Assembly: GCA_947561715.1 (NCBI GenBank)
Contig: OX387201.1
Coordinates: 13,840,001-13,904,000 of the forward strand
Source of the DNA: Ascidia mentula
Taxonomy: Eukaryota; Chordata; Ascidiacea; Phlebobranchia; Ascidiidae
Direction: 5' to 3'
DNA length: 64,000 nucleotides
Below are positions 60,520 through 64,000 of this stretch, one piece after another. Below the pieces are notes generated by a model. The model was given only the letters and a program-made list of their open reading frames with translations, made no database searches and had not been told where the DNA came from. The position numbers and the translations under genes are program-made. Every line of letters starts with the position of its first letter. The stretch's first letter is position 1.

Positions 60520-60970
60520 GCAACAGAATTCCTGGACATTTCTGGAACAGAGAGGGACCGGAGAATTACCGCCCGCACCGTTGTCGTTCAAAATTCTTTA
60601 AATGGTTGTCCAGGTCCTGTATTCACCTAAAATCCCAGCGCCGTTCTGTCCGGTTGTGTGTGAGGCCATCCTGTATGCCACATGTTGGCGCGTGGACGCC
60701 ATTTGTTACCGTTGAGAGACTGATAATATTGGTGCCATGCTACAAATAAATGTGGTTGTTTTGTTTATTATGACCATATAAAAAGTTGCACAAAATTATC
60801 TTGCGTAAAAACAACAGGTAAAAATTTGAAGATTACTACCAACCAGGGATAAACATGTAAATATATATTAATGTTAAATTATATTAATTTTTATTGTAAT
60901 AAAATGTTCGAAGAAAAACAGGAGAAAACAACTTCGTGTTGTCAACCCAAGCTTTTAGCACATAATCTGT
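60520..60970 (-). pseudogene. Degenerate lectin-like gene (exon 3 and a scrap of exon 2)
   Basis: On the minus strand, about 60520-60735 matches exon 3 of the lectin-like family (AAATGGCGTCCACGCGCC, then GAGGACAG and TGTTCCAGAAATG) but has lost one base early, which shifts the frame, and carries an in-frame stop. Intron-2-like sequence leads up to about 60968, where the start of exon 2's complement is cut off and replaced by sequence like 32930-33060. Not functional. Confidence 0.75.
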
Positions 60971-61100
60971 GGATAATGTGATACATTGTAGCATATTCCG
61001 TACAGTCAATATTTTTGTAGCTTTGTAAGCAAAGTTGTTCACCATACCAATCCTGAACTTTTGCTGTAGCCGAAAATGTCATTACGAAAGTTTCGCAAGA
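60968..61100. repeat. Fragment of duplication block Y
   Basis: TGTGGATAATGTGATACATT and TAGCTTTGTAAGCAAAGTTG continue through a string matching 32930-33060 and 49510-49640. A small piece of the block's right end, inserted or exchanged here. Confidence 0.7.
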
Positions 61101-61178
61101 ACATTTCGCGAGATCATTTACTTGGAATTAAATGACAAATGATGTATGTGCGTGCATTCATCGCGTCACAGACCTCAA

Positions 61179-61342
61179 TATAAGAAGAAAATTCTAAGTT
61201 CGGTGCAGTCAATTCAAGCTGTAAACTCTTGTTGCAGCAGCGCCGGAGATTTCAAGAAACAGGTTTGTGTTTAGTTTCTGAAACGGATTCTTTACGTTTG
61301 TTTCTAACAACAACAATAATAAACAGTGATTTCTTTATTTAG
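61179..61342 (+). promoter_or_regulatory. TATA-type promoter and 5' UTR exon of lectin-like copy 4
   Basis: TATAAGAAG at 61179 is followed by a probable UTR exon ending AAACAG|GTTTGT at 61262/61263 and an acceptor TATTTAG at 61336-61342, before GACAAAAATG. The plan is the same as for lectin-like copies 1 and 2. Confidence 0.55.
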
Positions 61343-61349
61343 GACAAAA

Positions 61350-61865
61350 ATGCTACGAGTTCTTGCTTGTTTAATCGCAGCAGTCGCGGTTATCGATTGC
61401 ACGTTCGCGGCCAAACACGGTAATTTTTTCAACTATTCATGTGCATTTTTTTTGTTACTATGATGACGTCCTCTAAATAAAAAATTGTGCATCAATCAAT
61501 TACGCATTTAGGTATGTTGAACATTTTCAAACAAATCAAAGTTTTCAATGTAGCTCTGCCGAGTCAAATCACAGCTAGGAAACTACATACTTATTCTTTG
61601 AATACTTAATCTCATCAAGTCTAAATTGTTTATTTTAGATAAATGTGAAGGAGTTGTCTACAACGGTAAGTGCTACCACCTAGCATATACTTACGGTACG
61701 GGAGTTTCTTTGATCTCTGGAAGGAGCTGGTGTCAGTTTCATGGTGGCGTGCTTGCTGAAATCGACAGCGAAGATATGTATGACGTCATGTACGATTACG
61801 TGCTGAAAGCTTGGGTGGACAGAAAGAAGTTGTTTGTAAATGTATTGATTGGATCTTCCTACGAG
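61350..61865 (+). CDS. C-type-lectin-like protein, copy 4, last exon missing
   Basis: Exon 1 61350-61419 (signal peptide MLRVLACLIAAVAVIDCTFA) and exon 2 61639-61865 (CEGVVYNGKCYHLAYTYGTG, SWCQFHGGVLAEIDSE to VLIGSSYE) are intact and close to copy 2. Intron 2 runs to its normal TTTGTAG|CCT end at 62118, but exon 3 sequence does not follow; instead the sequence jumps to the element flank at 62122. No exon 3 is seen up to 64000. A transcript that reads into intron 2 would stop after 18 extra residues. The protein would lack the WRPR and final cysteine half of the fold. Probably a recent pseudogene, unless a distant exon is used. Confidence 0.75.
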
Positions 61866-62118
61866 GTAACAAACTTTGATTTCCTTCCCTTTCTTCGAAC
61901 ATTTTATTGCAATAAAAATTAATATAATTTAACGCTAATATATATTTACATTCTTTCTCTGATTGGCACTCTTTTGCAAAAGACTGACTGATATATTTAC
62001 ATGTTTATCCCTGGTTAGCAGTAATCTGAAAATTTTTACCTGTTGTTTTTACGCAAGGTATTTTTGTGAAAACCTTTATATGGTCATAATGAACAAAACA
62101 ACCACATTTCTTTGTAGC

Positions 62119-62820
62119 CTCTATAAAATAAAATGATGTACGTTTAAATATATGGCTTTCATCAGAATGTAAAGTTTATTTTGTGCAAATGTCAAATGGA
62201 AGTTGACCCACACTAAACAATAGAATTTTTTCGGTTGTCCATAGGGTATTTTTCAGTTTCACCACAATGCTGTAAAGTTTGCGATTAGTATATAATACAT
62301 AGGCCTATGTGGCTTCATTATTTTTTCAAACTTCTAATTATACAAAGATAGTTAAAAACCAAAGATTATGCTTTATTGGGGTATTTTATTAGTCACACAA
62401 ACGAATGTGTGACGTTCATATTTGTGACTCAAAAATACAACTCGTTTGTAATGTGGTTCCTCCGTCTTCGATTCAAGCTACAATGCAAAGAGACACGATA
62501 GTTAATTCAACCTCAGCGGCCGTGATTTCGCTTGACTGCACTCAGTCATATTGAGTTAATTGTCTCAAAAAGCAGAGAATTGTTTTTTTGCTAAATACAA
62601 ATGCAAAAAAGTTTATAGGACAATGGGTAATGAATATATATCGTCTGTTGCTTACTTAACACTATGTTCGTGTTGCGCATAACACTACGTTCAAGTTTTT
62701 TAATGTACCGTAGAGTAAAATTGTAACTATTGAGTAACACTTTCTGCTCCACTAAATTTACGTATGCAGCACTCACGTGGAGTCGTGGTTGTGAAACATG
62801 TGTGAGACCTTCTTTGTGTC
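62119..62820. repeat. Right arm of the inverted segmental duplication
   Basis: Inverted matches to 60220-60372, 58920-59035 and 58190-58480, in that order. With 58190-60515 this shows that two head-to-head copies of a lectin-like locus were made by inverted duplication. Confidence 0.7.
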
Positions 62821-63693
62821 GTAACGTTCACAGATGTTTAGTGGTAGTTGGTTGGAGTTCAATTATTAGTTACAAATAAGTAAGAAGTTCGGAAGCACTT
62901 GAGTTTGGCTTCGAATGTTTATATTTTTTGTTATGTGTTTGAAAACACAATGAACTACACCGGATCGGTGAATCAAGCAACCCTGGTAGGCTGTCGATCG
63001 ATACCATGTCTATACTTTAGCTCTTTTGGTCGGTATCATATCAAAAACGTTGCATCAAACTGTGTGGCAGTTGTTTGAGTGTCCTTCCGTACTTTTAAGT
63101 TAGTTTTTTTTTCCAATTTTGTGCATTGTACAATACCCATGGTTGCTTTCAAACAACAAAAGAGGCCGATAGCAAAATGACGTCACCACCCGCGCGAGCC
63201 TTATCTGTGACGTCCGGTCTGGTCAGCTCCTTATAATGATGGAACTACACCAATCGCGACATTCAAAATGATGATGGCATAAGGTTTTGCCGAAACGTCT
63301 TCTTTTAAACATGACAGTGTTAATAACAAGATGGGCCAGTCTTTTTTCCTTAAAAGAGGTATCTTTTATTACTTTTAGTGAAGAAACAACGACTGTCGTT
63401 CTTGGGAATTATTGAAAAGAGATTTTTCTAGCATGCAAGTGATAAACTGGAACAAATTATGAATGTTTTTTATTATTCTTTACTTGCTGATTTGTTGAAT
63501 GAGCAATGGTCTACTGAAAAAAATAAACATAATGGTCAGTAGCCTACATCTTGTCACAATCCTTGCTTGTCAGACGAAAACTTCTAGTCCGGGTGCCTTT
63601 GTGAAAGAGTTTGTGCATCATTACAAGGGTAATGTAAAATACAACATGTTTAACAGTTTACACTTTGACTTCCAGAAACGTTTTTATTGTATA
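62821..63693. other. Intergenic, nothing certain
   Basis: It contains a relative of the 42370-42510 fold-back around 63290-63345 (GCCGAAACGTCTTC, ACATGACAGTGTTAAT). Otherwise no gene, RNA or repeat is recognised. Confidence 0.4.
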
Positions 63694-63746
63694 AGCTGCA
63701 GACAGATGCCCACTGTTTCGACCGAAAAGGTCTCATCAGTGCAGCT
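63694..63746 (-). ncRNA. Type I hammerhead ribozyme, solo copy
   Basis: All parts are intact on the minus strand: AGCTGCA/TGCAGCT stem I, CTGATGA, GACC-TTTTC-GGTC stem II, GAAA, CAG/CTG stem III and cleavage base C. It differs from the array copies only in the loops of stems II and III. The unit continues to about 63860 (CACCAAACTAGGTGCAACCT, then TTACGGAG) and is then cut short. It is an independent, slightly older copy. Confidence 0.85.
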
Positions 63747-63862
63747 GGTGTGACTTTCAGACGACTTTGCTGACCAAACGGCCAAGCAAAGACTTTGTGG
63801 TGACTATACAATCACCGTCATCCGTTGGGCACCAAACTAGGTGCAACCTTACGGAGTAAACG
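63747..63862 (-). repeat. Partial 285-bp unit attached to the solo hammerhead
   Basis: Follows the array unit through GACCAAACGGCCAAGCAAAG and GGTGACTATACAATCACCGT to TTACGGAGTAAAC, with a short internal deletion. The distal half of the unit is missing. Confidence 0.8.
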
Positions 63863-64000
63863 TTTTTAGTTCGCTTTCTTGCATAAACTAATCAAACACC
63901 TTTCCACAACCTTTGGTCATTGTGCTAACTTTCATTTAGTTATCTATGCAGCCACAGCACTCTTGTCCACTTTCTAAGTTAAATTTATGTACAAAACTTA

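Overview
The window looks like nuclear DNA of a tunicate, most probably a Ciona species. It is AT-rich, has compact multi-exon genes with very short introns, and carries a perfect copy of the 16-nt Ciona mRNA spliced leader followed by a GT donor (12829-12844). All genes were rebuilt by eye from splice sites, reading-frame continuity and recalled family sequences; no search was run.

Layout. 1-1956: intergenic, with an old ribozyme-repeat copy. 1957-7167: a complete 19-exon cytosolic phospholipase A2 gene. 8687-11642 and 14283-18561: two tandem paralogs encoding secreted proteins with one EGF module and a fibrinogen-like module of the kind found in contactin-associated proteins. Between them lie a fold-back element with tandem-repeat arms (11950-12782) and the spliced-leader-like sequence. 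18600-24860: repeats, including a 3.3-kb inverted-repeat structure. 24866-62118: an expanded locus of small C-type-lectin-like secreted proteins (complete copies at 24866-25728, 34296-35585 and 43921-44783; a copy without its last exon at 61350-61865; remnants at 52388-52510 and 60520-60970) interleaved with GNAT acetyltransferase genes (two complete copies, 45344-46733 and 53073-54755, and a truncated one, 29359-29864). Blocks of 1-4 kb recur here in permuted order, so the locus grew by repeated segmental duplication followed by deletions. A short two-exon gene for a 46-residue protein may lie at 56848-57103.

Mobile DNA is abundant: Penelope-like retroelements with GIY-YIG endonuclease (38010-40990, 55339-55668), a 135-bp MITE with TTA target duplications inside both arms of a 540-bp palindrome, a candidate Tc1/mariner element, an hAT-like element and fragments of a BEL/Pao fossil.

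The most striking signal is a family of about 285-bp repeats, each carrying a 53-nt motif with every part of a type I hammerhead self-cleaving ribozyme: a 7-bp stem I, CTGATGA, a 4-bp stem II, GAAA, a short stem III and a cleavage-site C. Five intact copies sit in an array in intron 2 of the second EGF gene, with exact 285-bp spacing in both orientations and a 12-bp direct repeat at the array ends. A sixth intact copy lies at 63694-63746 and decayed copies lie elsewhere. This is the organisation expected of a retrozyme, a small non-coding retroelement that moves through self-cleaved circular RNA. Penelope-type remnants in the window carry separate hammerhead-like cores.
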